A DNA stretch of 14,809 nt from Undivivens sp041654215 (GTDB lineage: Bacteria; Omnitrophota; Gorgyraeia; Gygaellales; Profunditerraquicolaceae). The notes below the pieces were generated by a model. That model saw nothing but the letters and a program-made list of their open reading frames with translations. It had not been told where the DNA came from and did no database searches. Where the stretch lies: contig JBAZDY010000034.1 of assembly GCA_041654215.1 (NCBI GenBank), forward strand, positions 1 to 14,809, read 5' to 3'. A program made the position numbers and the translations under genes. The number at the start of each line of letters is the position of its first letter. Positions within the stretch are counted from its first letter, which is position 1. Positions 1 through 7,432 of this stretch are shown here, piece by piece.

Positions 1-176
1 GCTCCTGAATGCATTGAAATCACGGCCAGGGAAAACGCAAGAAATGCGGGCCGGTGAAAAGAAAAACCGTCCTTCTTTGCCAGCGCAGCGGCAAGCATGA
101 CCGGAATCAACGAGACGCTGAAGAACTGCGCCCGCGCGGCCTTAAAACAAATCTGTAATCTCTTATGCGGACCCAA
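1..176 (-). CDS. UbiA-family prenyltransferase, N-terminal part (runs off left edge)
   Basis: The minus strand encodes 58 residues before the window edge. They include K-A-A-R-A-Q-F-F followed by a hydrophobic segment with S-L-I-P-V-M-L-A-A-A-L-A, then a short charged loop and the beginning of a second hydrophobic helix. This resembles the first transmembrane region of UbiA/MenA prenyltransferases, which attach polyprenyl chains to aromatic acceptors in the membrane. The start is taken as TTG at 176-174, because GGAGG lies 5 bases upstream and a stop precedes it in frame. The DxxxD prenyl-diphosphate motifs that would settle the family fall outside the window, so MenA, UbiA and other subfamilies cannot be separated. 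The identification rests on recognition of the N-terminal pattern only. Confidence 0.62.
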   Translation of the reverse strand, partial: MGPHKRLQICFKAARAQFFSVSLIPVMLAAALAKKDGFSFHRPAFLAFSLAVISMHSG

Positions 177-517
177 GCGGCCTCCGCTGAAACAGGTTGC
201 TGGTGTCGGATTTCAGGCCCAGAAAGAAAACAAAGATCAAGAATGATACTATGTCATCTTCTTTCTAAAATTGATAACCATACCCCGGGCCTGTTTTTAT
301 TATACCTCGCGCCGACTTCCCGGAAATAATTATTTGCGCAGTACGCATGCGCCGGCTCCGGCAAATGAATAAAGGCACAACACCCTGTCCGACAGGAGGT
401 TGCGGCCGGCATTTCCCGGGGACGATTTCGCCTGTCGACGGGCAAAGAGACCGCGTTTGTGTTATATTTTATATAGGTAGAAAAAAGCCGCGGATCATCG
501 TGACGGGGAGAGGGAAA
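177..517. other. Intergenic region between divergent ubiA-like and exported-protein genes
   Basis: No convincing gene is seen here. The region holds a perfect minus-strand TATAAT (299-304), a 12-bp AT palindrome (324-335), a GCGCA/TGCGC inverted repeat near 336-352 and a small perfect palindrome near 383-395. An AT-rich patch at 461-475 could hold a -10 element for the plus-strand gene, but no matching -35 was found. It is probably a shared divergent control region. Confidence 0.5.
299..327 (-). promoter_or_regulatory. Possible promoter for the ubiA-like gene
   Basis: The -10 is a perfect TATAAT on the minus strand (299-304). The -35 region at 322-327 is poor (ATTTCC) and is overlapped by a perfect AT palindrome (324-335), which could be an operator. 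The implied leader is about 115 bases long. This is a weak call because only one hexamer is good. Confidence 0.3.
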
Positions 518-1018
518 ATGTTCTGCACCGATAAGAAATACGAATTTAAGGGCGCGGTTTTAGCGCGGCTGAAGCCGGCAGCGGCGGCTGTCTTTCTCCT
601 GGCAATTACGGCGGGAGTGAATGCGTACGCCCAGCCTATCATAGGCGGATATACCAGCCTCACCGCTTCCGGACAACATACAAACGCCGAGCTGCTCGTG
701 AGACCGGAACTGACGGTAAGTTTCAGGACAACCGTAGTCTACTCCAGAGAAAAGAAAGAGCGCTTCTTCCTGGCGTATCTTAACGGCAAAAGCTACACTT
801 CCGCAAGAAACAAAGAACAACACGACAAGGAAGATAAGTCGCGCAGCCGCAAAGAATGGGAAGAATTCCTCGGGTTCGACGTATTCATGCCTTATTTCAA
901 AGCCAAGGAAGCCGAAGAATGGATCAGCGAAAAGGCCAGCGTACACGTTTACAAAATAAAAGGCAAGCCGAAATTCGACGAAAACCAGATACACTACATC
1001 TTCAAAACCGCTTTTTGA
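518..1018 (+). CDS. Exported protein of unknown function (166 aa)
   Basis: The start is ATG at 518, preceded by a purine-rich GGGGAGAGG ribosome binding site. An in-frame upstream ATG at 347 lacks one and would bury the signal peptide. Residues 1-38 form a Sec signal peptide: lysines and an arginine, then a hydrophobic A-A-A-V-F-L-L-A-I stretch, then A-Y-A before Q-P as the likely cleavage site. The mature protein of about 128 residues begins with short beta-like segments. It continues with a highly charged K/E/D/R region (about residues 85-115) and ends in alternating polar and hydrophobic residues. No transmembrane helix, lipobox cysteine or catalytic motif is seen. I do not recognise the family. 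It is probably periplasmic or outer-membrane associated. The gene converges on the asmA-like gene. Confidence 0.7.
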   Translation: MFCTDKKYEFKGAVLARLKPAAAAVFLLAITAGVNAYAQPIIGGYTSLTASGQHTNAELLVRPELTVSFRTTVVYSREKKERFFLAYLNGKSYTSARNKEQHDKEDKSRSRKEWEEFLGFDVFMPYFKAKEAEEWISEKASVHVYKIKGKPKFDENQIHYIFKTAF

Positions 1019-1088
1019 CCCCATTCCTGACGGCTTAACCCAAAAGTATAATCACTTTTCTGACGTGTATCGTCGGTTCCAGCGCGCG

Positions 1089-2900
1089 TTATTTTTTCTG
1101 CAACAGGCTGTCTATCACGCTATTCACCAGATCCGTCACGGAACCGCTCTTTTCCCCGTCTGCGCCGGAAGAGACATCGTCTCTATCCAGGGCTTTACCT
1201 ACGGCGCCGATCAACTGGGTGCCGATCCCTCCGGAGAGGAGCCTGTCGGCTATATAGCCGGAGTCAACCTCCACTTTCGCTGAACCGGCTTTTCCGGATA
1301 GCTTCAAAGGAAGAATGATCTGTTTATCCTTGTTAAAAAGGTATTCCAGTTCTTTTACCGCCTTGGTCATCAGCACCGACAGCTCTTCGGAAATCTCCAA
1401 CTGCCCTTCCAGGGAGAAAGAGCCGTCCATCCCGGCTTCGGTCTTGCCGGCGAGAAGGAAATCCTCCCCGGCTACCAGGGTATTTTCCGCCGAGGCCTTG
1501 CCGCCGGAGATCTTCACCGGCAGTTCTATTTTCTTCAACATCGTGTCCTTGCTGTTAAACCGCTCGCGATACTTGTCCGGCATGGCGGCGACCACCCTAT
1601 CAGTCAGAAAAGGCAATACCGTGATCTTGTCCAGCGCCGCGCGCAGAATGTTGATATCCTTCAGCGCCGGCTGCTGCACTACTATGTCTGCTTCTCCGGA
1701 GAGCCCGGACAACGTTTCATCCGGGGAGAATCCTTTGCCGTCGAGAATTATCTTGCCCGTTACGTCGCCCTCCGTCTTCAGAGGCATCTTGTCTTGCGCA
1801 AGGAATTTCTGCAGTTTTACTCCGGATATGGAGGCATTCACATTAAAAACCCTGCCGGCAGCGTAATCGTTGAGCCCTCCGGAAGCGGTAATCCTGCCGC
1901 CTCCCGCGGCCGCGGAAAGGCTTTTAAGTTTAATATCGGATTCCGTGGCGCTGACCGAGGCGGAGATATTCTCAAGAGGAAGAAAAAGGTCTTTGACCCC
2001 GGCTTCCCCATCGTTTAAACCGAGTTCCAGCTGCAGGGCGCTCAAACCTTTCGCCCCGGCCGTCATCCTGGAGAGCGTTATATCGACTTTACCTTTTAGG
2101 CCGGTAGGCAAAAATGCCCGCAGGTCCGCGGGCAAAAGAGCGGCTACCCTTTGCATATCCAGTTCGGAGAGATCGGTACTTCCTTCCGTATCCGAGATAC
2201 AGACTTCTCCCCTATCTGGGTCGAAAGCGGCTTTACCTTGCAGGCGCAAATTTTTCCTGCCGCTCAAAACGCCCGCCTTTACCGTGAAAAGGAAAGGCCC
2301 GTCAAAGGATACCCCCGAGGCTTTAAATTCCAGCCCCTCCACGCTCACGGACAACGGCGGCTGGAACGACTTGTCCAGATAAACTATGGTGCCGTCGTAT
2401 ATATTGAACGCCGAAACCGATAAAGGAAGCGGTAACGCCGCTCCCGCCTCCGGAGTATCCGCCCCGGTATCCGTTCCCGCGTTCTGCGGCGGTTGCTTCA
2501 CCAGAGTGGCAGCGTTCACCGCTCCATCCTTATTCCGGATGATGGTCAACCGCGGCCCCATAATGTTGACCGCGGAAACCAGCAACTGTTTCTTGAAAAT
2601 AAGCGCCGGGATGTCCAGTGAAACGGAGATATCCTTGATATGCAGGAAATCCCCTCCTCCGAAAGTCCCGTTTTCCGACACCGCCAGGTCGCTGATCCTG
2701 AAACTGATATCCAGGTCCCAGGAGATGTCCAGTCCGGCCCGGGCGAAATCCACGTCGCGGTCGATGACGCCTTTGATCGCGCCGATAATTTGCGGTTTAT
2801 AGCGGCTGCCGTCGAACGTTTTAATAAATACGAGAACAACCGCGAGCGACGCCAGCGCAAAACCGAATAAAGACAGCAAAACTATCTTTAATATTTTCAT
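1089..2900 (-). CDS. AsmA family inner-membrane-anchored protein
   Basis: The 603-residue product starts with one transmembrane helix (about residues 5-27) followed by the G-S-R-Y-K-P-Q-I segment typical of AsmA N-termini. It then consists mostly of beta-rich repeats. A linker rich in P, A, T and D (about 133-152) separates the N-terminal part from the rest. Around residues 370-430 the L-S-G-L-S-G-E-A-D pattern and the following helical stretch match the AsmA C-terminal region. The length is close to E. coli AsmA (about 617). AsmA-like proteins are anchored in the inner membrane, span the periplasm and are implicated in lipid transport to, or homeostasis of, the outer membrane. GGAGGG lies just upstream of the ATG, and a promoter is visible at 2921-2949, so the gene is probably transcribed separately from radC. 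The exact AsmA subfamily is not resolved. Confidence 0.85.
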   Translation of the reverse strand: MKILKIVLLSLFGFALASLAVVLVFIKTFDGSRYKPQIIGAIKGVIDRDVDFARAGLDISWDLDISFRISDLAVSENGTFGGGDFLHIKDISVSLDIPALIFKKQLLVSAVNIMGPRLTIIRNKDGAVNAATLVKQPPQNAGTDTGADTPEAGAALPLPLSVSAFNIYDGTIVYLDKSFQPPLSVSVEGLEFKASGVSFDGPFLFTVKAGVLSGRKNLRLQGKAAFDPDRGEVCISDTEGSTDLSELDMQRVAALLPADLRAFLPTGLKGKVDITLSRMTAGAKGLSALQLELGLNDGEAGVKDLFLPLENISASVSATESDIKLKSLSAAAGGGRITASGGLNDYAAGRVFNVNASISGVKLQKFLAQDKMPLKTEGDVTGKIILDGKGFSPDETLSGLSGEADIVVQQPALKDINILRAALDKITVLPFLTDRVVAAMPDKYRERFNSKDTMLKKIELPVKISGGKASAENTLVAGEDFLLAGKTEAGMDGSFSLEGQLEISEELSVLMTKAVKELEYLFNKDKQIILPLKLSGKAGSAKVEVDSGYIADRLLSGGIGTQLIGAVGKALDRDDVSSGADGEKSGSVTDLVNSVIDSLLQKK

Positions 2901-2920
2901 ATTCCCTCCGAATAAGGATT

Positions 2921-2949
2921 ATTATACTGCGGAACAGAAAGAGAAACAA
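2921..2949 (-). promoter_or_regulatory. Sigma-70-type promoter for the asmA-like gene
   Basis: On the minus strand TTGTTT (2949-2944) is followed after 17 bases by a perfect TATAAT (2926-2921). The predicted start near 2914 gives a leader of about 14 bases that contains the GGAGGG ribosome binding site. The same TTGTTT-17-TATAAT arrangement occurs upstream of the GH1 gene. Confidence 0.6.
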
Positions 2950-3001
2950 GAAATACAAAAGGAAGAAAGGAAAGATAAGAAAATTCTAATCACCCCCCTT
3001 A

Positions 3002-3697
3002 TCATTCCGTGAATTCGCAGGCATTGGCCTCTCTCAAACTCAGGTATCCCCCTTTGCTGACGATAATATGATCCAGCAGTTCTATGCCCAGCAGGATGCC
3101 GGAATCGCGCAGGCGTCTGGTAACGGCGATGTCCTTTTCCGAAGCCCTCAGTTCCCCGGAGGGATGATTATGCGCCACGATCACGTTGGTCGCCAGGTAT
3201 TTCACAGCCCCTTCGAAAACCTCCCGCGGATGCACCAGGCTTGAATTGATGGTCCCCACAGAGACAACCTCCCGGCGTATCTGCTGATTGCGGGAATCAA
3301 GGTAAAAAACGACGAAATGCTCTTTTCTGCTCTCCCTTATGTCTTTCAGGCTCTCGAAGACGTCCTCGGGGGAAAGCATCTGTTTCAATTCCGTCTTTTG
3401 TCCGCCAAAAACGCGTCTGCCGATTTCCAGGGCCGCGAGAATGCTTCCGGCCTTGACCTGCCCGACGCCGGGTATCTTCCGCAGCTGCTCAAGATTGAAT
3501 TGCGCTATCCCCGGCAGCCCCCCTCCCTTCAACAGCCGCCCCGCCAATTCCAGCACGTTCTCCTTTCTACTGCCGGTGCGCAGAAGCACCGCCAGCAGTT
3601 CCGTATCGGACAGGCGTCCCTGCCCGTAACGCACGAGCTTCTCCCTCGGACGCTGCACGCGCGCCAAGTCGTTCAGGGCAACTCTCTTTTTTTCCAT
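3002..3697 (-). CDS. radC: RadC family JAB/MPN domain protein
   Basis: The 231 residues match the usual RadC layout. The N-terminal part contains L-S-D-T-E-L-L-A-V-L-L-R-T-G (29-42) and a helix-hairpin-helix around I-P-G-V-G (75-79). A C-terminal JAB1/MPN domain follows, with the metal-binding set H176, H178 and D189 in H-N-H-P-S-G ... S-E-K-D. All expected metal ligands are present. E. coli RadC is about 222 residues. The cellular role of chromosomal RadC is unsettled; the old DNA-repair assignment has been withdrawn, and related proteins occur on mobile elements. A very strong GGAGGGGG site precedes the ATG. The gene lies between pabB and the asmA-like gene on the same strand, with an 85-base gap after pabB. 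Confidence 0.95.
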   Translation of the reverse strand: MEKKRVALNDLARVQRPREKLVRYGQGRLSDTELLAVLLRTGSRKENVLELAGRLLKGGGLPGIAQFNLEQLRKIPGVGQVKAGSILAALEIGRRVFGGQKTELKQMLSPEDVFESLKDIRESRKEHFVVFYLDSRNQQIRREVVSVGTINSSLVHPREVFEGAVKYLATNVIVAHNHPSGELRASEKDIAVTRRLRDSGILLGIELLDHIIVSKGGYLSLREANACEFTE

Positions 3698-3763
3698 ATC
3701 CCCCTCCTCTGTCTTTCCGGGATCGGATCACTTCGGCGTTCTCCCATATTAATAGACGAAGGG

Positions 3764-3784
3764 AAAAACGGAAATCTAACCGTT
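3764..3784 (-). terminator. Weak intrinsic terminator after pabB
   Basis: On the minus strand AACGG (3784-3780) pairs with CCGTT (3771-3767) across an 8-base loop, followed by a short T run. The stem is only 5 bp and overlaps the pabB stop codon, so termination would be partial at best. Confidence 0.35.
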
Positions 3785-4892
3785 ATTTTTCAAAGTCCGC
3801 CGCTCCGGCGGTAAAAAACTCCGCCTTCAACATGCTTTCCTCCCACTCCCCCTTGGGCGTGGAGTCCCAAACTATCCCCCCTCCTATGCCCATCTCCCCG
3901 CGTCCGCCGCGTATAAGCAGGGTGCGGATGGGGACGTTGAAGAACATATCCCTTCCGGGAGTGATACAGCCTATGGCGCCTGTGTAGATATTGCGCGGCC
4001 CGTTCTCGATATCACGGATGATCCGCATGGCGCGCAGTTTCGGGGCGCCGGTCACAGAACCGGAGGGAAAAAGCGCGCGGAATATCTCATGAAAAGGGAT
4101 ATCCTCCGGTATAACGGCGGTCACGGTGGAAGTCATCTGGAAAAGCGTGGAATAAGCGCCGATCTCGAACAATCCCGGCGCCCTGACGCGGCTTCCTATC
4201 CTGCCCAGATCATTACGCAGCAGGTCGGCGATCATCACGTTCTCCGCCCTGTTCTTGAGATCGGCGCGGAACCTGCGGTATTCACGCAGATCGGCCAACA
4301 GCCCCCTGCCTCTGCGCCATGTCCCTTTCATCGGTTTGGCAAGAGTGAAACCGCCGCTTTTTCTGAAGAACAACTCCGGGGAGAGCGAACAGATGTGCGT
4401 GTCCTGCCAGCGGAGATACGCCGGGTAAGGCACGGGTTGTTTTTTCAAAAGAAGGGCGTAAAGGGCGGCCGCGCTTCCGGAGAAGTCAAAAAAAAGTTTA
4501 TTGCAGTAAGTAAGCTGGTATATCTCTCCCGCGGAAATGAAATCCCTGATTAAAGAAATATTGGCCGAATATTTTTCTTTTCCTGTATCCATTCTCCGGT
4601 GTTTGACCGAGAAATCGGCACGGCCGTGTTCCCGGTAGATTATGCGGCGCGGCGGACGGTAAACACCCATCAGGATAAGCGGGAAATCGCTTTTACCGGG
4701 ATAAGAGAAACTTTCCCCGAGACAATACCCCGCCTCGTAAGAGAGAAACCCGGCGAGATGATATCCGGCGCGCGTTGCTTCCTCCATACCGCGAAAACAA
4801 CCACGCAGTCCTTCCGGAGTATATGCGGCGATAAGAGAAACAGGAGAATCGAACAAAAGCGGGCGGTGTTCGAATTGCAGATTGACGAGCAC
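3783..4892 (-). CDS. pabB: Aminodeoxychorismate synthase component I
   Basis: This chorismate-binding enzyme converts chorismate and ammonia (from an amidotransferase subunit) to 4-amino-4-deoxychorismate for folate synthesis. Visible family motifs are E-I-Y-Q-L-T-Y-C-N, S-L-S-P-E-L-F-F, K-P-M-K-G-T, E-N-V-M-I-A-D-L-L-R-N-D-L-G, F-P-S-G-S-V-T-G-A-P-K and G-I-G-G-G-I-V-W-D-S. The lysine in P-M-K-G-T is the PabB signature residue; anthranilate and isochorismate synthases have alanine there, so PabB is preferred over TrpE. An in-frame GTG at 4898 is possible, but the GTG at 4892-4890 is better placed: GGAGG ends 5 bases before it, within a long AGGAGGTG match to the anti-SD. This gives 369 residues. 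There is no fused PabC lyase domain at the C-terminus, and pabC is not in the window. Confidence 0.92.
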   Translation of the reverse strand: MLVNLQFEHRPLLFDSPVSLIAAYTPEGLRGCFRGMEEATRAGYHLAGFLSYEAGYCLGESFSYPGKSDFPLILMGVYRPPRRIIYREHGRADFSVKHRRMDTGKEKYSANISLIRDFISAGEIYQLTYCNKLFFDFSGSAAALYALLLKKQPVPYPAYLRWQDTHICSLSPELFFRKSGGFTLAKPMKGTWRRGRGLLADLREYRRFRADLKNRAENVMIADLLRNDLGRIGSRVRAPGLFEIGAYSTLFQMTSTVTAVIPEDIPFHEIFRALFPSGSVTGAPKLRAMRIIRDIENGPRNIYTGAIGCITPGRDMFFNVPIRTLLIRGGRGEMGIGGGIVWDSTPKGEWEESMLKAEFFTAGAADFEK

Positions 4893-5086
4893 AGGCACCT
4901 CCTCCGGTCTCGGGTAGAATGAATAACCGGCCTGGGTGCCTGCGGACAGGCTATGTCATGGCCTTAAATAAGGGGTGAAGGATGACGAAAAGAGATAATA
5001 AGAATCAGAATTGCATCGTGCCCCTATCGAATCAGAAGTAATCCTCTTTACTTTATTTTACATATCTCGCAGCGAAAGACAAGATA

Positions 5087-5779
5087 TTAATCCTTGATGA
5101 TAATGCCCGCGAAATTGGCGTATATCTTTTGCGCCATCCGGTAGAAACCGCTGTTCTTACCGCACTGCCTTTCGGTTATTGCCGCCGTATCCGGACATCC
5201 GGCGCCGGCATAACGTCCGATCCAGCCGAGTATCATAGCCGGAGTTACCTCGACGTGAAACTGCAGGCCGTAGGCGTTCCGTCCCACTCTAAATGCCTGA
5301 TTCCTGCAGTCATCCCCCCGAGCCAGCAGTACCCCGCCTGCGGGGATCCCAAAGGTGTCCTCATGCCATTCAAAAACCTCCGAACGCTCCGGAATGCCGG
5401 AAAACAAACGGTCGCGCCTACCCTCAGCGGTAAGCGTTACCCTGCGCCAGCCGATCTCTCTCACCGGCGACTTCGAGACTTCCGCGCCGCAGGACTTAGC
5501 GAGCAACTGCGCCCCCAGGCATATCCCCAGCACAGGCAACCCCTTCTCCACCGCTTGTTTTAGTATTCTTTCTTCTTCCGGGAGAAAAGGATATCTCTTA
5601 TCTTCATAAACGTTCATCGGGCCTCCCAGAGAGACGACGGCGTCGATACCACGAAGGCCGCGCGGCAAACGCACGCCGGAATAGACATCCGCCTGGAGAA
5701 TATCCATGCCGCCTGCGGCAAAAAAATCGCCGAGGGTCCCGGGACCTTCTATATCTATGTGCTTAATAACCAGTATCAT
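5087..5779 (-). CDS. Class I glutamine amidotransferase (GMP synthase-like GATase domain protein)
   Basis: The roughly 230-residue protein has the full class I amidotransferase triad. These are a nucleophile cysteine in G-I-C-L-G-A-Q (about residue 87), and histidine and glutamate in Q-F-H-V-E (about 175 and 177). An N-terminal oxyanion-type S-L-G-G-P-M-N-V-Y-E-D motif is also present. Such stand-alone proteins hydrolyse glutamine to supply ammonia, but many have unknown partners. G-A-Q in place of the G-H-Q of PabA/TrpG, together with the extra length, argues against it being the regular PabA, although it lies next to pabB (194 bases apart). I chose ATG at 5779, which has GGTAG upstream at suitable spacing; a GTG one codon earlier is also possible. 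The true acceptor substrate is unknown. Confidence 0.85.
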   Translation of the reverse strand: MILVIKHIDIEGPGTLGDFFAAGGMDILQADVYSGVRLPRGLRGIDAVVSLGGPMNVYEDKRYPFLPEEERILKQAVEKGLPVLGICLGAQLLAKSCGAEVSKSPVREIGWRRVTLTAEGRRDRLFSGIPERSEVFEWHEDTFGIPAGGVLLARGDDCRNQAFRVGRNAYGLQFHVEVTPAMILGWIGRYAGAGCPDTAAITERQCGKNSGFYRMAQKIYANFAGIIIKD

Positions 5780-5782
5780 CAC

Positions 5783-6130
5783 TCTACCGTTACCGCCCGC
5801 CGCCCAGCAGGCCGCGAAGCGGTCAACATATAAAAGACATCTCTACCGAATGCGCCGCTGTCTTTCAGACGAAAACTTGTGCATCCGCGGACAGAGAAAC
5901 GCGCCCTTTATGCCGCGGGTGAGCTTAAGCCACTCAGTATTCGCTTTGGGAAACCGCGCTCTTTTGCCGGACAGCGCGCGGCACATCCGTCCATAAACCT
6001 TATATATACAAGTAAAACTCCGGAGGGTTTGGTAACCGAATCGGCGTCAGAGATGACGTGATATGGGGCAAGAATGCCGGAACGGAAGGCTCACGATCCG
6101 GCTTCCTTCTTGTGAGGCATCGTAAATCGT
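5783..6130. other. Intergenic region without a recognisable gene
   Basis: This stretch of about 350 bases has no open frame that looks like protein and has a ribosome binding site. An AT patch (TATATATA, near 6001-6008) lacks a partner -35 in either direction. Downstream of the zinc-ribbon gene, on the minus strand, GCCGGA and TCCGGC (about 6075-6102) can form a 6-bp stem with a long loop but no T tract. It may be a leader for the amidotransferase gene or decayed sequence. Confidence 0.4.
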
Positions 6131-6298
6131 CTATTTGCGGCCGGAACGGATCTTCCCGGTTTTTTTAAAGGCGGCGTTGTCGACGTATCCCTGATGCACA
6201 TGGCAATATTCTCCCTGATTATATATGCTCAGGATCTTGCCGCAGGCAGGGAAACGGCATTTCCGGCCTTTGGGATAGCTTTTTACTTTCTTAAACAT
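6131..6298 (-). CDS. Small zinc-ribbon-like protein (55 aa)
   Basis: A 55-residue frame starts at ATG 6298, 16 bases inside the 3' end of the nitronate monooxygenase gene. GGAAGGGG lies about 7 bases upstream. The protein is basic and contains C-R-F-P-A-C-G-K, then 13 residues after the second cysteine, then Y-C-H-V-H-Q. This C-x4-C-x13-C-x2-H pattern can bind one zinc ion. A lysine/arginine-rich N-terminus and tail flank the motif, so nucleic-acid binding is possible. The motif resembles small zinc-finger-like proteins annotated only as hypothetical in many bacteria. The overlap suggests translational coupling with the upstream gene. Its function is unknown; the coding call rests on the zinc ligand pattern, the ribosome binding site and the overlap. 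Confidence 0.68.
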   Translation of the reverse strand: MFKKVKSYPKGRKCRFPACGKILSIYNQGEYCHVHQGYVDNAAFKKTGKIRSGRK

Positions 6299-7365
6299 TT
6301 ACGCGCCCCTTCCACTAATTCACGGAACAATTCCTTGACGGATACGATCTTATTTATGCGGTAAGCGTTGCTCCCGCACATCGCGAATCCTTTATCCATC
6401 CTGCCTTTAGAGGCGTTAATCAACGCCTTGGCGATACAATAATTGGCTTTTTCCGGGTCACAAGTAGAAAGACATTTATAAGCGCAGCCGAAATCGACAC
6501 GTTCTCCCCTGTTTATTCTCTCCACGAATTGATTGCGGATAACCCTGCCGGGCAGTCCGACAGGGCTTCGAATGACCGTGATATCTTCCCTCCCTGCCGA
6601 TAAATACGCTGCTTTATACCCGTAATCCGCATCGCACTCATGGGTGCACACAAATCTGGTGGCCATCTGCACTGCTCCGGCGCCCAGGCGTATGACCCTG
6701 GAAATATCCTCTCCGTCAAAGATCCCGCCGGCTGCTATCACCGGTATCTGCTTTTCTGACCCGGAGAATCCGGAGGCGATAGAGATCACTTCGCTGAGTA
6801 TGCCGTCCAGGTGGACATTGTCCCCATCCGCCAACTCCTCATTGCTGAATCCGAGATGGCCTCCGGCCAGCGGGCCTTCCACGATCAAAGCGTCCGGAAT
6901 CCGGTTATACCTCCGCTGCCACACACTGCAAATCAAATGCGCGGCCCTCGCCGAAGACACGATAGGCACAAGTTTGGTCCTGCCGTTCTTTATCAAAGCA
7001 GGCAGTTTCAACGGCAGTCCGGCCCCGGAAATTATAACATCCACCGCCTCCGATTGGGAAGCGTCGACTAGATCGTCATAATTGCTGAGAGCGCACATTA
7101 TGTTCACGCCGAAAGGGTTCCCGGTCAATGAGCGGGTTTTTCTGATGTTGTCTATCAGGGAATTGCGGGAACGGGTCTTGTAATCGCATCCGGCGCCCGT
7201 CTCTTCTTCGCCGAGGCCGACGGCCGCGATAACGCCCAATCCGCCCTCATTAGAAACCGCGGAGGCCAATCCAAAAGAAGAGACCCGCACCCCCATCCCG
7301 CCCTGGATAATGGGTATCTCTACTTTTAGATTGCCGAGCATGAAATTTGAGAAATCTCTGTCCAT
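6283..7365 (-). CDS. Nitronate monooxygenase / NPD-type FMN oxidoreductase
   Basis: The 360 residues form a TIM-barrel flavoprotein of the nitronate monooxygenase / 2-nitropropane dioxygenase family. Motifs are I-P-I-I-Q-G-G-M-G (17-25), N-P-F-G-V-N-I (83-89), E-G-P-L-A-G-G-H-L-G (163-172, with the catalytic-type His170), A-A-G-G-I-F-D-G (211-218) and G-A-G-A-V-Q-M-A-T-R-F (228-238) for FMN phosphate binding. A C-terminal cluster C294, C298, C302 and C310 (C-x3-C-x3-C-x7-C) is typical of one bacterial subgroup and could bind a metal or Fe-S cluster; that role is inference. The family oxidises nitronates such as propionate 3-nitronate, but subgroup substrates vary, and FabK-type enoyl reductases are related. 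No SD precedes ATG 7365; M9 (7341) is an alternative start. The T tract of a terminator ends 5 bases before the ATG. Confidence 0.85.
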   Translation of the reverse strand: MDRDFSNFMLGNLKVEIPIIQGGMGVRVSSFGLASAVSNEGGLGVIAAVGLGEEETGAGCDYKTRSRNSLIDNIRKTRSLTGNPFGVNIMCALSNYDDLVDASQSEAVDVIISGAGLPLKLPALIKNGRTKLVPIVSSARAAHLICSVWQRRYNRIPDALIVEGPLAGGHLGFSNEELADGDNVHLDGILSEVISIASGFSGSEKQIPVIAAGGIFDGEDISRVIRLGAGAVQMATRFVCTHECDADYGYKAAYLSAGREDITVIRSPVGLPGRVIRNQFVERINRGERVDFGCAYKCLSTCDPEKANYCIAKALINASKGRMDKGFAMCGSNAYRINKIVSVKELFRELVEGARKCLRK

Positions 7366-7370
7366 AATGA

Positions 7371-7410
7371 CAAAAAGCCGTAAAGGTTAGTGAACTGCCC
7401 CTTTACGGCT
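7371..7410 (-). terminator. Intrinsic terminator downstream of the csp gene
   Basis: On the minus strand an 11-bp perfect stem (7410-7400 with 7386-7376) closes a 13-base loop and is followed by TTTTT. It would end the cold shock transcript. It also lies only 5 bases before the start codon of the next gene, so it could act as an attenuator for that gene. Confidence 0.82.
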
Positions 7411-7432
7411 CCTTATTCGCTAATCTTGTCAC

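Noticed and set aside
160..265. Hydrophobic minus-strand frame of about 33 codons just upstream of and overlapping the ubiA-like gene
   Set aside because: It looks protein-like (F-L-I-F-V-F-F-L-G) but has no start codon with a ribosome binding site and is bounded by stops; probably chance.
347..517. Upstream ATG for the exported protein
   Set aside because: It would put 57 residues before a good signal peptide and has no ribosome binding site; ATG 518 has one.
1042..1059. AAAAGT/ACTTTT inverted repeat as a bidirectional terminator between convergent genes
   Set aside because: The stem is short and AT-rich and has no T run on either side.
4981..5040. 19-codon plus-strand frame and a GAATCAGAA direct repeat
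   Set aside because: The purine run touches the ATG with no proper spacing, the product shows no feature, and the short direct repeat could be chance.
7339..7373. TTGTCA-17-TCAAAT as a promoter for a leaderless nitronate monooxygenase starting at M9
   Set aside because: The -10 is only 3 bases before that ATG, so transcription would begin at or after the start codon.
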